Shown in pieces: positions 46,821 to 56,628 of a stretch of DNA of 64,000 bases. Below the pieces are notes generated by a model. It was given only the letters and a program-made list of their open reading frames with translations. It had not been told where the DNA came from and ran no database searches. The DNA is from Aristophania vespae (GTDB taxonomy: Bacteria; Pseudomonadota; Alphaproteobacteria; Acetobacterales; Acetobacteraceae), in assembly GCF_009906835.1 (NCBI RefSeq), contig NZ_CP047652.1, positions 939,001 through 1,003,000 of the forward strand, in the 5' to 3' direction. Position numbers and translations under genes: made by a program. Position 1 is the stretch's first letter, and the number at the start of each line of letters is the position of its first letter.

Positions 46821-48926
46821 TTACCAAATTGTTACACGTTCTGTCTTTGGAAGATAAAGTTTTTGATCAGGCTTTACACCAAAAGCAGAATACCAAGAGT
46901 CAATGTTACGAACAGGAATATTTACACGTAAAATAGCTGGAGAATGCTCATTAGATAACACCTGACGTTTTAAAGCGTCGGGTCTGTCTTTTTCTCTCCA
47001 TACCTGCGCCCAACCAAGATAAACTCTTTGAATACCCGTTAAGCCATGTCTGATGTCAGGATTTTTATTGTGAGCTGACTCCTGATAAGCCTGTAAAGCC
47101 AGATTTAGCCCTCCCAAATCAGCAATATTTTCTCCCATTGTCATGGTTGGATTAACATGCAAACCAGGCAATATCTCAGGAGCAGCATATTCTTTGCCCA
47201 AACGCTGCGCTAATTTATCAAAAGCATCAGCCGATTTTTTTGTCCACCAATCATGTAAACGGCCTGTTTCATCAAAATGACGGCCTTGGTCATCAAAACC
47301 ATGGCTCATTTCATGTCCTATCACACCGCCAATAGCTCCAAAATTGACAGCCATATCACCTTTAGGATCAAAAAAGGGTGGTTGTAATATAGCTGCCGGA
47401 AAAACAACCTCGTTCATTGTAGGGTTATTGTAAGCATTGACCGTCTGAGGCGTCATATCCCATTCATCACGATCGACCGGACGATCCAAACGCTCAAGGC
47501 GATGTTGCCAATTAAAGACAGCAGCGCGCTTTACATTGCCGTAAACATCATTTTTTTGAACAGAAAGCTTGCTATAGTCCCACCATTTTACTGGATAACC
47601 AACCTGAATGGCAAAATGGTCCAATTTATTTAAAGCTGCTTTACGCGTTGTCTCGTCCATCCAACGATTACGCTCTAAACGCTTTTTGAAAGCAGATTTT
47701 AAATTTTCTGCCATTGCCGTAATTTGTTCTTTGGCACTGGCAGGGAAATATTCTTTTACATAAAGTCGGCCGAGAGCCCAGCCCATCGCCTCGTTGGTAG
47801 CTCTAACAGCCCTCTTCCATCTTACAGGCTGTTCCTTGATGCCAAGAAGCGTTTTACCGTTAAAGTCAAATGAAGCTTTTGCAAAGTTTTGAGAGAGATA
47901 GGGAGCTGCATTATCAATTAAGTGAAATGCTAACCATGATTTTAAGGTAGGCATATCTGTTTGCGCCAAAACATCGCTCATAGCAGCAATGGCTTTTGGT
48001 TCCCGAACGTCAATTTCTCTTTTATCGAGATCTTTTTTCGGTATGCCCATTGAAGTGAGAAGCATATCCCAATCAAATTTAGGAGCGAGCTTTTTAAGCT
48101 GACTGACTGTCATGGGGTTAAAAGTTTTAATTGGATCTCTTGTTTGGTCACGTGGCAGCTCAACCCGTGCCAATTTTGTTTCTAATGCCAAAATAGCTGC
48201 TGCATTTTTTTCGGGGTCTGGCCAGTTAGCAAGAGCAAGCATATGCGATATATAATCCTGATATGCTTTTTTCTTATCCGCTAATTTAGGATCCGTATAA
48301 TAAGAGATATCCGGCAAACCTAAACCACCACTAACGCCTATGCTCATTCCCTGATCAATTAAAAGCATATAACGGCTAGGGTCGCGCTGATCCTGCTCAA
48401 TATCTACAGCAAATGTGCTGAACATAAGAGAATGAGCTGCCTCACCGAAAATCTTTGCAATATCATTACGGGATGTAAGGGCTTTAAGGCGAATAAGATC
48501 AGGATTTAAGGGCTGAATACCTAAATGATCTATTTTATCCTGATCCATAAAGCTTGCATAATAAACGCCTAATTTTTCCATTTCGGAAGAAGAAGCATTA
48601 GATGTAGAGGCAGCTTTTTCTAATAATGACTTTTGTCGTGACAGAGACAGTTCTGCCAAAATATGAAAAGCACCATAGCTGCTCATATCATCGGGAATTT
48701 TTAAATGATCAATATAAGTACCATTAGCGAAATTATAAAAATCATTCCCCGGTAAAATATTAAGCTTCATACCGGACTGATCGAAACCCCAGCCATTTTG
48801 GTAAGGACGAGCCTCGTCCAGCGGCTGAGGTGCCGCCTCTACCAATGGTGCTGCAAAGGCGAGCCCTGCGCCAAGAGCTAAAAAACTACAACCATGCTTT
48901 AAAGAACGCTTAAAATAGCTAAACAT
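46821..48926 (-). CDS. M13-family (neprilysin/PepO-type) metallopeptidase
   Basis: Zinc endopeptidase of 701 residues, probably exported: the N-terminus has a hydrophobic segment (SFLALGAGLAFAAPLVEAA) typical of a signal peptide. Zinc motif HEMSH at 538-542 within GVIGHEMSHGFDDQG, third ligand in the ENIADLGG block near 597. NAYNNPTMNEVVFPAAILQP is the conserved substrate-binding segment. The C-terminal end VTIW replaces the usual C-x-V-W, so the final disulfide Cys is absent. Degrades small peptides, likely in the periplasm. Confidence 0.93.
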   Translation of the reverse strand: MFSYFKRSLKHGCSFLALGAGLAFAAPLVEAAPQPLDEARPYQNGWGFDQSGMKLNILPGNDFYNFANGTYIDHLKIPDDMSSYGAFHILAELSLSRQKSLLEKAASTSNASSSEMEKLGVYYASFMDQDKIDHLGIQPLNPDLIRLKALTSRNDIAKIFGEAAHSLMFSTFAVDIEQDQRDPSRYMLLIDQGMSIGVSGGLGLPDISYYTDPKLADKKKAYQDYISHMLALANWPDPEKNAAAILALETKLARVELPRDQTRDPIKTFNPMTVSQLKKLAPKFDWDMLLTSMGIPKKDLDKREIDVREPKAIAAMSDVLAQTDMPTLKSWLAFHLIDNAAPYLSQNFAKASFDFNGKTLLGIKEQPVRWKRAVRATNEAMGWALGRLYVKEYFPASAKEQITAMAENLKSAFKKRLERNRWMDETTRKAALNKLDHFAIQVGYPVKWWDYSKLSVQKNDVYGNVKRAAVFNWQHRLERLDRPVDRDEWDMTPQTVNAYNNPTMNEVVFPAAILQPPFFDPKGDMAVNFGAIGGVIGHEMSHGFDDQGRHFDETGRLHDWWTKKSADAFDKLAQRLGKEYAAPEILPGLHVNPTMTMGENIADLGGLNLALQAYQESAHNKNPDIRHGLTGIQRVYLGWAQVWREKDRPDALKRQVLSNEHSPAILRVNIPVRNIDSWYSAFGVKPDQKLYLPKTERVTIW

Positions 48927-48959
48927 TATAGATATTGCCTTTTTATAAAATTGTTTAAA

Positions 48960-49787
48960 TTACGCTGCCAAACCAACTTTGCGGGCATATGATTTTTGCC
49001 TCCATTTCATGAGACGAAAAACAATATGGGCTATCATTTTCTGTATTTTAGAATGAGGGGTAATGCCTGTTGTTTTAAAAATCATGGCTGTAACCCGATC
49101 CAAATGTTTTTGCTGATAAAATTTCATCGCACGGGCCATATAGGCAGCAATATAGCGCTTATGATCATAAGCTACATTAGAGGATTTATTTGTTATATAA
49201 TAAGCCGTTGCCAGCTCGTCATCTTCGCTTTCCATAACGCGACTGAGAGCAATTTTTAACCGGGACCATCTACCGAGATTTTCACGATCAAGATATCTGT
49301 GCATGTGGTCATAAAAAAGCTTAAAGTGACGATATTCATCAGCGGCGATCTGTTTACATAAGGCTTTTAACACAGGCTCATCAGTCGCATCAGCTAATGA
49401 CGTATAAAATGAAGATGTACCTGTTTCCACCATACAACGTGCAATCAACTCACCTGAGCGCGATCCACGAATAGAGGAAGAGACATCTGTATCAATCTTA
49501 TAAGCAGTGCGATAACGCTCAAAAGCGTCTTTATAATCCCAAGATGGATCTGCTAAAGACGCCCATTTTCCCAATGCATCACCATGTTGAATTTCTTCTT
49601 CTGCCCAATGTTCTGCTGCTTTGCTAAAATCAGGATCCTCTGAAAAAACATGTTTGAGATATTCTGTGTAATCACGTGCATTACGCTCAACGACAGAAGC
49701 TGCCTTAATGAGGGAAACAATATCAGGATTTACTTTTGTGGGATCAAAAGCTTCCCAGTTCATTTGTTCAATACGCCAATGTTTCAT
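48960..49787 (-). CDS. Ferritin-like diiron domain protein
   Basis: 275 residues, largely helical. EEEIQHGDALG near residue 61 and ADEYRHFKLFYDHM near 148 give the paired E-x-x-H motifs of a diiron four-helix bundle, with additional Glu (VETGTSSFY). The arrangement recalls acyl-ACP desaturases and related ferritin-like oxygenases; I cannot assign a substrate. It is followed 33 bases later on the same strand by the M13 peptidase gene, possibly cotranscribed. ATG at 49787. Confidence 0.75.
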   Translation of the reverse strand: MKHWRIEQMNWEAFDPTKVNPDIVSLIKAASVVERNARDYTEYLKHVFSEDPDFSKAAEHWAEEEIQHGDALGKWASLADPSWDYKDAFERYRTAYKIDTDVSSSIRGSRSGELIARCMVETGTSSFYTSLADATDEPVLKALCKQIAADEYRHFKLFYDHMHRYLDRENLGRWSRLKIALSRVMESEDDELATAYYITNKSSNVAYDHKRYIAAYMARAMKFYQQKHLDRVTAMIFKTTGITPHSKIQKMIAHIVFRLMKWRQKSYARKVGLAA

Positions 49788-49920
49788 AAAATTTCCCTCA
49801 TTTTAAAACTCACTTAAATTATGACAAATCACGCTGTTTTTGTGCTAGGCACTGCTTTTCTACTGACATAATACAACAATTTTAGGTAAGTGTAGGCCCT
49901 CAAATGGAGACAATCTTTTC

Positions 49921-50928
49921 ATGACTTCTGATTCACCCAGTTTGGTAAAATTAAAAGACACGCTTCGCCATGACTGGAGCCGTGCCGAGATAAACGCTAT
50001 TTTTACACTTCCCTTTCCCGAGTTAATTTTTAAAGCTCAACAAGTTCATCGTCAGCATTTTGACCCAACAAAAATACAAATATCTACCTTACTTTCTATC
50101 AAAACAGGTGGGTGTCCTGAGGATTGTGCCTATTGCCCGCAAAGCGCACATCATGAAAAATCTGTAGAACGTGAAAATTTAATGGCTCTGGATAAAGTCA
50201 TCACCGAAGCCAAAGCCGCTAAAAAAGCAGGCGCTGAACGTTTTTGCATGGGCGCCGCCTGGAAAGCACCTAAAGACCGTGATCTTGACCCTGTTTGTGA
50301 GATGGTTAGGGAGGTTAAAGCTCTTGGACTTGAAACATGCTTAACCATAGGAATGCTAACTCCCACTCAATCAGCGCGTCTCAAAGAGGCAGGTCTAGAT
50401 TATTATAATCATAATCTAGATACATCCGAAGAATTTTATGGCTCTATCATTTCAACACGCACTTATCAGGATCGTCTAGACACACTTTCTAACGTGCGCG
50501 ATGCCGGTATTAATGTCTGTTGCGGGGGCATTATTGGCATGGGTGAAAATGAAGAAGACCGCGTGGGTCTGTTAATGACACTCGCTAACTTACCCAAACA
50601 TCCTGAAAGTGTACCTATTAATCTGTTAGTACGCGTTGAGGGTACTCCTCTTCAGGATGCCTCTAGCGTAGATATCATTACCTTCGTAAGGGTTATCGCA
50701 ACTGCACGTATTTTAATGCCAGCCAGCCATGTGCGCCTTGCGGCCGGTCGTGAAACCATGTCAGAGGCAGATCACGCCCTTTGTTTTCTTGCTGGGGCAA
50801 ATTCTATTTTTTGGGGTGAAAAATTACTTACCACACCCAACCCTGTAAAAAATAAAGATCAACGCTTATTAGATCTTTTAGGCATGAACCCTGTTGAGCC
50901 TTCATGTGCAAGCTCTGCCCACGCCTAA
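49921..50928 (+). CDS. bioB: Biotin synthase
   Basis: Radical SAM enzyme that inserts sulfur into dethiobiotin. 335 residues. The SAM-cluster motif CPEDCAYC gives C65, C69 and C72; the second-cluster Cys and Arg are in the conserved [21 protein letters not shown] and RVEGTPLQD blocks. No other bio genes are nearby. ATG at 49921 after GGAGA. Ends at a hairpin (50937-50964). Confidence 0.97.
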   Translation: MTSDSPSLVKLKDTLRHDWSRAEINAIFTLPFPELIFKAQQVHRQHFDPTKIQISTLLSIKTGGCPEDCAYCPQSAHHEKSVERENLMALDKVITEAKAAKKAGAERFCMGAAWKAPKDRDLDPVCEMVREVKALGLETCLTIGMLTPTQSARLKEAGLDYYNHNLDTSEEFYGSIISTRTYQDRLDTLSNVRDAGINVCCGGIIGMGENEEDRVGLLMTLANLPKHPESVPINLLVRVEGTPLQDASSVDIITFVRVIATARILMPASHVRLAAGRETMSEADHALCFLAGANSIFWGEKLLTTPNPVKNKDQRLLDLLGMNPVEPSCASSAHA

Positions 50929-50936
50929 AACTATCT

Positions 50937-50964
50937 CCTCTCTCTAATCAAGAAATGAGAGAGG
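50937..50964 (+). terminator. Hairpin after bioB
   Basis: CCTCTCTC (50937-50944) and GAGAGAGG (50957-50964) form a perfect 8-bp stem with a 12-base loop. T-run after it is poor (AAAATTTATA). Convergent genes on both sides make bidirectional termination plausible. Confidence 0.55.
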
Positions 50965-50969
50965 AAAAT

Positions 50970-51740
50970 TTATAGGGGCTTTTCGTCCCTATCCTGACTA
51001 TCTTTAATTTGTTGACGCACACGATCTGCCTCTTGCGACTGACCATTACCGCTAAAGGCTTTAGCCTGTAACTCTAAAGCCCGACGCATCGCTATATAAT
51101 CTCCACTAACCTGCCGGTAACGTGTAAGATTTTGAGCTAAGGTCAAAGCCTGAGACCATTGCTGATGCGACAGCGCATAAAGTGTCTGTAACTCCATAAG
51201 ATTAGCCTGGTTGCGTTTCTTCTCAGCCTTAGACAGCCTATGAATAGCATTTAAAAGATGGGTATCATCTTTTAAGGCCGCTGCATTATAACCTTCAAAA
51301 GCAATTGCTTCTTCTTGCGTCGGTTTATCGGATGATTTCTGAGCAGTTTTTGCTGCCCGTAAAGATTCCTGATAATTTTTTTGCCTATAAAGCGCCGCTG
51401 TTTTTATGAGATATAAATCTTCTATGTGATGATAGTGCCTGGTTTTTAAAGCATCTATGGCCTTATCAATGGTCTTTAAAGCCTGCGTTACATGGTTTTG
51501 ACGTAACTGTGATGTTGCTAAATTAAAGCCAGCATCATGAATTGAGCCTTCATCATCAATCAAAAAAGCCCTTTGAAAAGCTGAATCATATTTAAATTCA
51601 GCCTGAGCTAGTCGCCCATTTTCAAACACTGTGCGCCCGACTTCCATATCATTGACATAGTCTGAATCTTCCCACGGTCCAGAAGAATGGCTACAGCCAA
51701 AAAGAAAAAAAGGCACTATTAATAAGGCTGCTCGCTTCAT
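50970..51740 (-). CDS. TPR-like lipoprotein of the mla-type operon
   Basis: 256 residues with a lipoprotein signal peptide (FFLFGCSHSS; lipobox Cys at residue 16 or so). The rest is helical with TPR-like repeats (residues about 35-240: GRLAQAEFKYDSAFQRAFL, HVTQALKTIDKAIDAL and others). It overlaps the MlaD-like gene by four bases, the last gene of this coupled operon. A lipoprotein partner of MCE systems is often outer-membrane-attached (VacJ/MlaA in E. coli), but this is not MlaA. Role inferred from position. Confidence 0.75.
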   Translation of the reverse strand: MKRAALLIVPFFLFGCSHSSGPWEDSDYVNDMEVGRTVFENGRLAQAEFKYDSAFQRAFLIDDEGSIHDAGFNLATSQLRQNHVTQALKTIDKAIDALKTRHYHHIEDLYLIKTAALYRQKNYQESLRAAKTAQKSSDKPTQEEAIAFEGYNAAALKDDTHLLNAIHRLSKAEKKRNQANLMELQTLYALSHQQWSQALTLAQNLTRYRQVSGDYIAMRRALELQAKAFSGNGQSQEADRVRQQIKDSQDRDEKPL

Positions 51741-52693
51741 GGACGCACCTCTTTTGCAGGCAGACGGTGAGAGACTTTCGCGCCGTCACCCCCTCCTAAT
51801 AACCAAAGCCCGCGCAATTGTTCCATAAGCTTTCTCAAACTCGTGGCACTTGCTTCTGCTTCAATAATAAGATCAGGCAGGTCTTCAGAGGTTAGACTTG
51901 CATTATGCAAAATTTTCTTAACATCAGGCGTGGAAGATTTAAGATCACCCGACATTTTGTGCACATTTTTCATGGTGCCATTAGCTTCATTAAGCGCTAC
52001 GTGCAGCTTTTTTTCCAAAGGCTGAATATTATCTATCGCCTTATTCAAACTACCCAACACCAAATTCGCACGGTCATAAACCTGACGTTCTGTAATAAAG
52101 GCTCCGGCAGACCCTTTACCTGCACGTAAATCTTTTATTAGCCCATCGACCTGCGCCGTAATATCTTCGACATTATTCATGGCAGGAACAAGACGCTCAC
52201 GAATGTCAGATACTATTTTGGCAATTTGATCGGCCGGGTTAGCTTCTACATTGGCATGTACAACAGCATAACCCCAGTCCAAATTCTCTTTATGGCCACG
52301 TGTTAATTCAATATAACTTGCCCCAGCTACGATAAATCGGCGCCGGATTGTAGCAACACTATCCTTGCGAATAAAGCGCTTAAATTGCGGTTCAATCGTT
52401 CCTTCTGCATACATACGTCCGGAAGGATTAAGCTCTAAGGCACGAATTTCACCAGCATGCACACCCATAACTTCAATATCATTTCCAACCGCCAAGCCAG
52501 CAACGCCGCTTCTGGGTAAGACAAAATGAATTTTTAAAGATGGTGCAAGCCACTGCTTTAAAAGACCTGTTTCAATAACTGCCGCAGCAAAAATAACAAT
52601 TGCTGCAAGCACAAGCAGCCCCACCCATTCATCAGTATACCGATTACGAAACAGGGATTTTGCTGTATCAGAGTCTTTACGTAAACGGAGCAT
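51737..52693 (-). CDS. mlaD: MCE-domain protein (MlaD-like)
   Basis: 318 residues. One N-terminal helix (WVGLLVLAAIVIFAAAVIE) anchors the periplasmic MCE domain: LPRSGVAGLAVGNDIEVMG, VHAGEIRALEL and the C-terminal part IELTRGH. A helical C-terminal part (about 150-300) follows, as in MCE proteins that form tunnels for phospholipid transport. Two bases from the ATPase-like gene. Confidence 0.88.
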   Translation of the reverse strand: MLRLRKDSDTAKSLFRNRYTDEWVGLLVLAAIVIFAAAVIETGLLKQWLAPSLKIHFVLPRSGVAGLAVGNDIEVMGVHAGEIRALELNPSGRMYAEGTIEPQFKRFIRKDSVATIRRRFIVAGASYIELTRGHKENLDWGYAVVHANVEANPADQIAKIVSDIRERLVPAMNNVEDITAQVDGLIKDLRAGKGSAGAFITERQVYDRANLVLGSLNKAIDNIQPLEKKLHVALNEANGTMKNVHKMSGDLKSSTPDVKKILHNASLTSEDLPDLIIEAEASATSLRKLMEQLRGLWLLGGGDGAKVSHRLPAKEVRP

Positions 52694-52695
52694 AA

Positions 52696-53409
52696 CTAAC
52701 CTCTCATCGTGATAAGGCCACTATCACTTAGGCGAAATTTTTGCATGTCACTTTGCTCATAATCTTTCCAGACACTCGCGTCAGAAGAGATCCATATAAC
52801 GGCACAGCCACGTTCGCGCACAGCTGTTAACTCACCGAGAAAAGCATCATAAAGTTCACTCGGCTCTATTGTGACAGGTTCTTCCAAAAGCATTAATGAC
52901 GGATTACCCATAAAGGCTCTGACATATTCTGCACGACGCAAGTCCAAACTGGATAATTTACCCGGAAGCTGGGTAGGTAACCCAGGTAAACCAAAGCGAA
53001 TTGAAAGTTTCACGGCTTCTTTAATAAGCTCATTTAAACTCGTTTTTGAGTGATAAAGGCGCTGCCATAGGATATTCATCTGCATTGGATAAAGCTCTAT
53101 CCATTCATTGCCCTGAAATATTCGCCCTATACGCCCCCTCAAGGCCGAAGCACGCCTATCTTCCAGATCTTTCCATTCCAGACCCAGGCATCTTACGCGT
53201 CCTTCTCCTATTGGAGCCAAACCAGAACATATATCTGTAAAAAGAGAAGCTTGCTGTAAATCACGACACTGGATTAATGCGCATTCACCAGCATTAAGAC
53301 TTAAATTATAGCGCGCATAAGAAAGGCCAATTTCATTGAGAACAGGCCTTGCATCATTTAGCTCAAGAACAGGTCCCAAAAACTGCAATGAGGATAATGG
53401 ATTTGTCAT
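52696..53409 (-). CDS. MlaF-like ABC ATPase with degenerate catalytic motifs
   Basis: 237 residues from ATG at 53409 (AGGA six bases upstream; a longer frame from 53442 overlaps the permease and is less likely). Position and fold are those of MlaF, the ATPase of the phospholipid transporter. But the Walker A stretch reads ALIQCRDLQQASLF (about residues 44-57) where GxSGxGK(S/T) is expected, with no Gly-rich loop and no Lys-Ser. The signature reads LSSLD instead of LSGGQ, and Walker B ends LLEEP rather than LLDEP. These are seen in the sequence. The protein probably cannot hydrolyse ATP. Confidence 0.8.
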   Translation of the reverse strand: MTNPLSSLQFLGPVLELNDARPVLNEIGLSYARYNLSLNAGECALIQCRDLQQASLFTDICSGLAPIGEGRVRCLGLEWKDLEDRRASALRGRIGRIFQGNEWIELYPMQMNILWQRLYHSKTSLNELIKEAVKLSIRFGLPGLPTQLPGKLSSLDLRRAEYVRAFMGNPSLMLLEEPVTIEPSELYDAFLGELTAVRERGCAVIWISSDASVWKDYEQSDMQKFRLSDSGLITMRG

Positions 53410-53416
53410 AACAGTC

Positions 53417-54225
53417 CTAAAAAACCATATCCAGGACCACATTAATGGCCATGACTGACATAATTCCCCGTGAGAACCCTCTGGGTAGTAAAGTGGTCAA
53501 ATTATCTTCAGTGGTAATATCCATTCCTGATAGGCAACAACTTAGGCCAACAGCAAAACCGCTCAGTAAAAATTTTAGAGGAATACTAATATAATCTGTA
53601 GGATGAACCGAATTAATGACCTGGAACATAAAAGACCAAATGGGCATTGTTACGATGTTTTTCAGCCAACAAACAACATAGCCTGTCCCAAGCGCGATGA
53701 CGCTAAAGATCATTCCTAGCGTAAAGCCGCTAACAGTCATGGCTAGACTACGGGGTAAAATAAACGCAATAAATGGATCAATTCCCTGACCATTTAAAAT
53801 GCGCAGCTGGCCTTGCAATGTCAGGTTCCCAAGGTCGGTGAGAATAAGCATTCCTGAACGACCTAGCAAAATAATACCAACTAAAACGGGCGCAATTTCT
53901 CTGACCAGCACGGTAGAAAGAATACTACCTGTCATTTGGGCTATGCCGGCAAAACCAAGCCAGAAAATAGCTTGAGCCACAATACCTAACCCGGTGAGAA
54001 CAGCCACAACAAGTACGCTCGTCAGCCCCCTCCTGTCATCTGACGCAAATTACGCCAAAACTCCATTTGAACCGGGCGCCGCCAGTTTGAAGGGAAAGAC
54101 GCCTCTTTTAAAACACCCCAGGCTGCACCAACCATAATTAACATAAAACGGGGCATGCCACGCGTTACATGACCTATAGTCGCTAAAGTGCGCTGTATGA
54201 GGAAAAAACGCTCCGAATTATTCAT
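53417..54225 (-). CDS. mlaE: MlaE-like permease (one apparent frameshift)
   Basis: About 269 residues joined. N-terminal cytoplasmic helix then five or so membrane segments: FMLIMVGAAWGVL..., QAIFWLGFAGIAQMTGSILS, IAPVLVGIILLGRSG, and the final DITTEDNLTTLLPRGFSRG with VMAINVVLDMVF. The frame is lost after RQMTGGG; adding one base to the five-C run at 54026-54030 gives GGGLTSVLVVAVLTGLGIV. It overlaps the cyclase-like gene by four bases (ATGA) and the MlaF-like gene begins seven bases after its stop. Membrane core of a phospholipid transporter. Confidence 0.87.
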
Positions 54226-56572
54226 CTCCGGCCCGCCATAATGTAACTGCGTGTAATACCCTTGTTAGGGAGATAAAAATCACCTCTTGGCCTAAAGAGG
54301 AAATATTCTCTCAACAATCTGTAAGCCTGCTCTGAAACCTGTATTTGTCCTCCGTCCGGAGCATTATGTGCCATCAAATCAGCGACCGAAAGAGCATCTC
54401 CCCACACATTAAAGACGCTTGGATTTTCACCAATCTGAGCAGCGATCACCGGACCAACATCTATACCGATGCGAAACATTAATCTTGTTGACAAACCGGT
54501 CAACGCATTAAGACAGATTTCACGAATATTTACCGCTGCATCAGCAAGGCGTAACACACTACCTATATCGAGTTCCTGACTACAGCTACCCAGTAAATTC
54601 AATCTATTGCCAGCAACCTGCATTGAAAAAAGACCGGCATCTTTCGCAGCATTTTGGATCTGCTTGGAAAGATCATTAATCAAATCGAGATTACGCTGGG
54701 CCGTATCTTTCTGGGTTGTATAAGATTCAACAAATTCCAAAACCATTAGAGGAACAAGCGGATAAAGACCATCTTGCGGCAAACCATCTTCCTGGTCTTT
54801 TGGATCTAAAAGAAAACCCTTGTCGATTTTAAGAATATTAGCTTCATGAGAGGCACTGGCTTCTTCAAAGCTCTTCTGTTCTTTGTAATTATTTTTGTTG
54901 AATCTTTTATTGCGCTCGGTAAAGCGCACTGCCTCAATTGATGAAACAAGGGCTATTGTACGCTCCAGCATATTATGATCTTCAGGATCCTCAATCATTA
55001 TAGCCCAACGGGATTATGCTGGTCCAGAATGGGAACAAAAAGAAGATGGCTGGAATCGATCGTTCTCATTACAACGCGTTGGACAGACCGAAACCTATCA
55101 TCTTCCTCTGCATTAGGAACATCAATGAGCTGTGAATCTCTTAAACACTCAAATAAAGCTGGATGAGAATGCTTTGCTAGCTCAATGCCCGAGCCATGAA
55201 TATCTTCTGTACGATCAAACATATCTTCACACAGTAAGCGCTGCCCATCGGGTAATAAACGCCAGAGGCTTGTCCTTTTTGCCTTTGCCCGCTCAGCCAG
55301 AACTTCAGTCATGGCGGGAATTTCTTTTTCAGGATTCAATAAAGAAGGCGTATTAGCAATCGCCAAAAGACCAGCACTTTCTTCGCGAATCTTTTTCTGG
55401 CCTTTTTTCAATCTTTTTTGAAAAAAGACCACACGCCGGCCCTGATAAATAAAGCCTACAGCAAGCAAGAGAGACAAAACTATAACAATTAATGAAAAGT
55501 AAATATTTTGCTTTTGAACAATTTGAGCAAAATTGGCAAAATCACTTTCCGGCGCATTAATTAGCAAAACCCACGATTTTTTTGCCAAAGCCATGGCAGA
55601 AGCGATTGTGACGTAATTTTGATCCTTAATATGTACTAGCCCCGTGCCAGGTCCTTGAATTTTAAAAATATTTAGAGCGCGTATGAATACTGACTGTGTT
55701 GCGGGATCTAGCTTTACTTTTGTAGTATCAAACTTGGCAGCTCTCATTGCCTCCATATTATGGCCGGCAATGATATGACCACCAACATCAACAATAACAG
55801 CTTGCCCATTTTTGCCAATTTTCAAGCTATTTACAAAATGTGAAAGCTGGTTCAGTGCGATATTGATCGCAAAAACCATACGGCGCCCATCAATTGTTTT
55901 AAACGTTGTAGAAGCCGTTATGATAAATTGATTAGTAGAAAGATAGGGCACAGGGTCACGCCAAAAAAGACTTAGTTTTCCTGGTTGCTGTTCTTTTTTT
56001 AACGCTCCTAAATACCAGTTTTGTCCTCTAGGATCATAAGGATCAGTTTTTAAATCATCCTCACTAACAAAGCGTCCTTCAGAATCCCTGATTTCATGAT
56101 GAAAAACGTGTTGCCCATTTTCTATTTTATAGGTCGTTTCTTCATAATTTCCATCACGCGGGGCCATCATCCAAAAATGTCCCTCGTCATCAGCTAAATA
56201 AAAGCTGGCTACTTGTGGAACATTTTTAAGTACAGAACGCCCCAAAAGCATGAAATTAATGACGTCTTTATCAATATCAGGGCCGTTTAAAAGGTCTTTC
56301 GCCACAACTGAAGATGAGCGCGCGGGGGAAAGATAATTACTCACTTCTTGAGTGATATAACGTTGCTCACTATTCAGCAGACTTCTAGAAAGCTGGATAG
56401 CCCCCTCTCTTGTAGAGTGATAATTATGGAGAGAAACCAAAATTATCGCACCAATAACAAGGACAACCCCAAAAATGGGCGCTAGGAATTGGGCAATCTG
56501 CCACCGTCTGTTAGACGGACTTGACATAGGATTGACGATCTCTTCACTCGACAAGAGCCTTATTCCCCTCAA
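54222..56572 (-). CDS. Cyclase-like sensor: Cache, GAF and degenerate class III cyclase domains (one apparent frameshift)
   Basis: About 783 residues. Order: signal anchor (about residues 27-48 of the TTG-started frame), extracytoplasmic Cache-type sensor domain, second membrane helix (FSLIVIVLSLLLAVGFIYQG), GAF-like domain (SLWRLLPDGQRLLCEDMF...), then a class III cyclase homology domain (GIDVGPVIAAQIG and VWGDALSVADLM). In the cyclase part the metal-binding aspartates of typical enzymes look replaced: LEFVESYT where D-I-V-G-F-T is usual, and AGNRLNL where G-D-A-Y is usual. Frame break near 55004: adding a base to CCC gives GAIMIEDP. TTG at 56572 or ATG at 56527 (MSSPSNRR). Overlaps mlaE by four bases. 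Confidence 0.8.
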
Positions 56573-56628
56573 AATGGATAACAGTTTCTAAGCGGGCCAC
56601 TATAAAATTTAAATAATTTGCCCTTCTG

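Noticed and set aside
52871-53240. Plus-strand open frames opposite the MlaF-like gene
   Set aside because: Shadow frames; the minus-strand frame has the protein family features and coupled neighbours.
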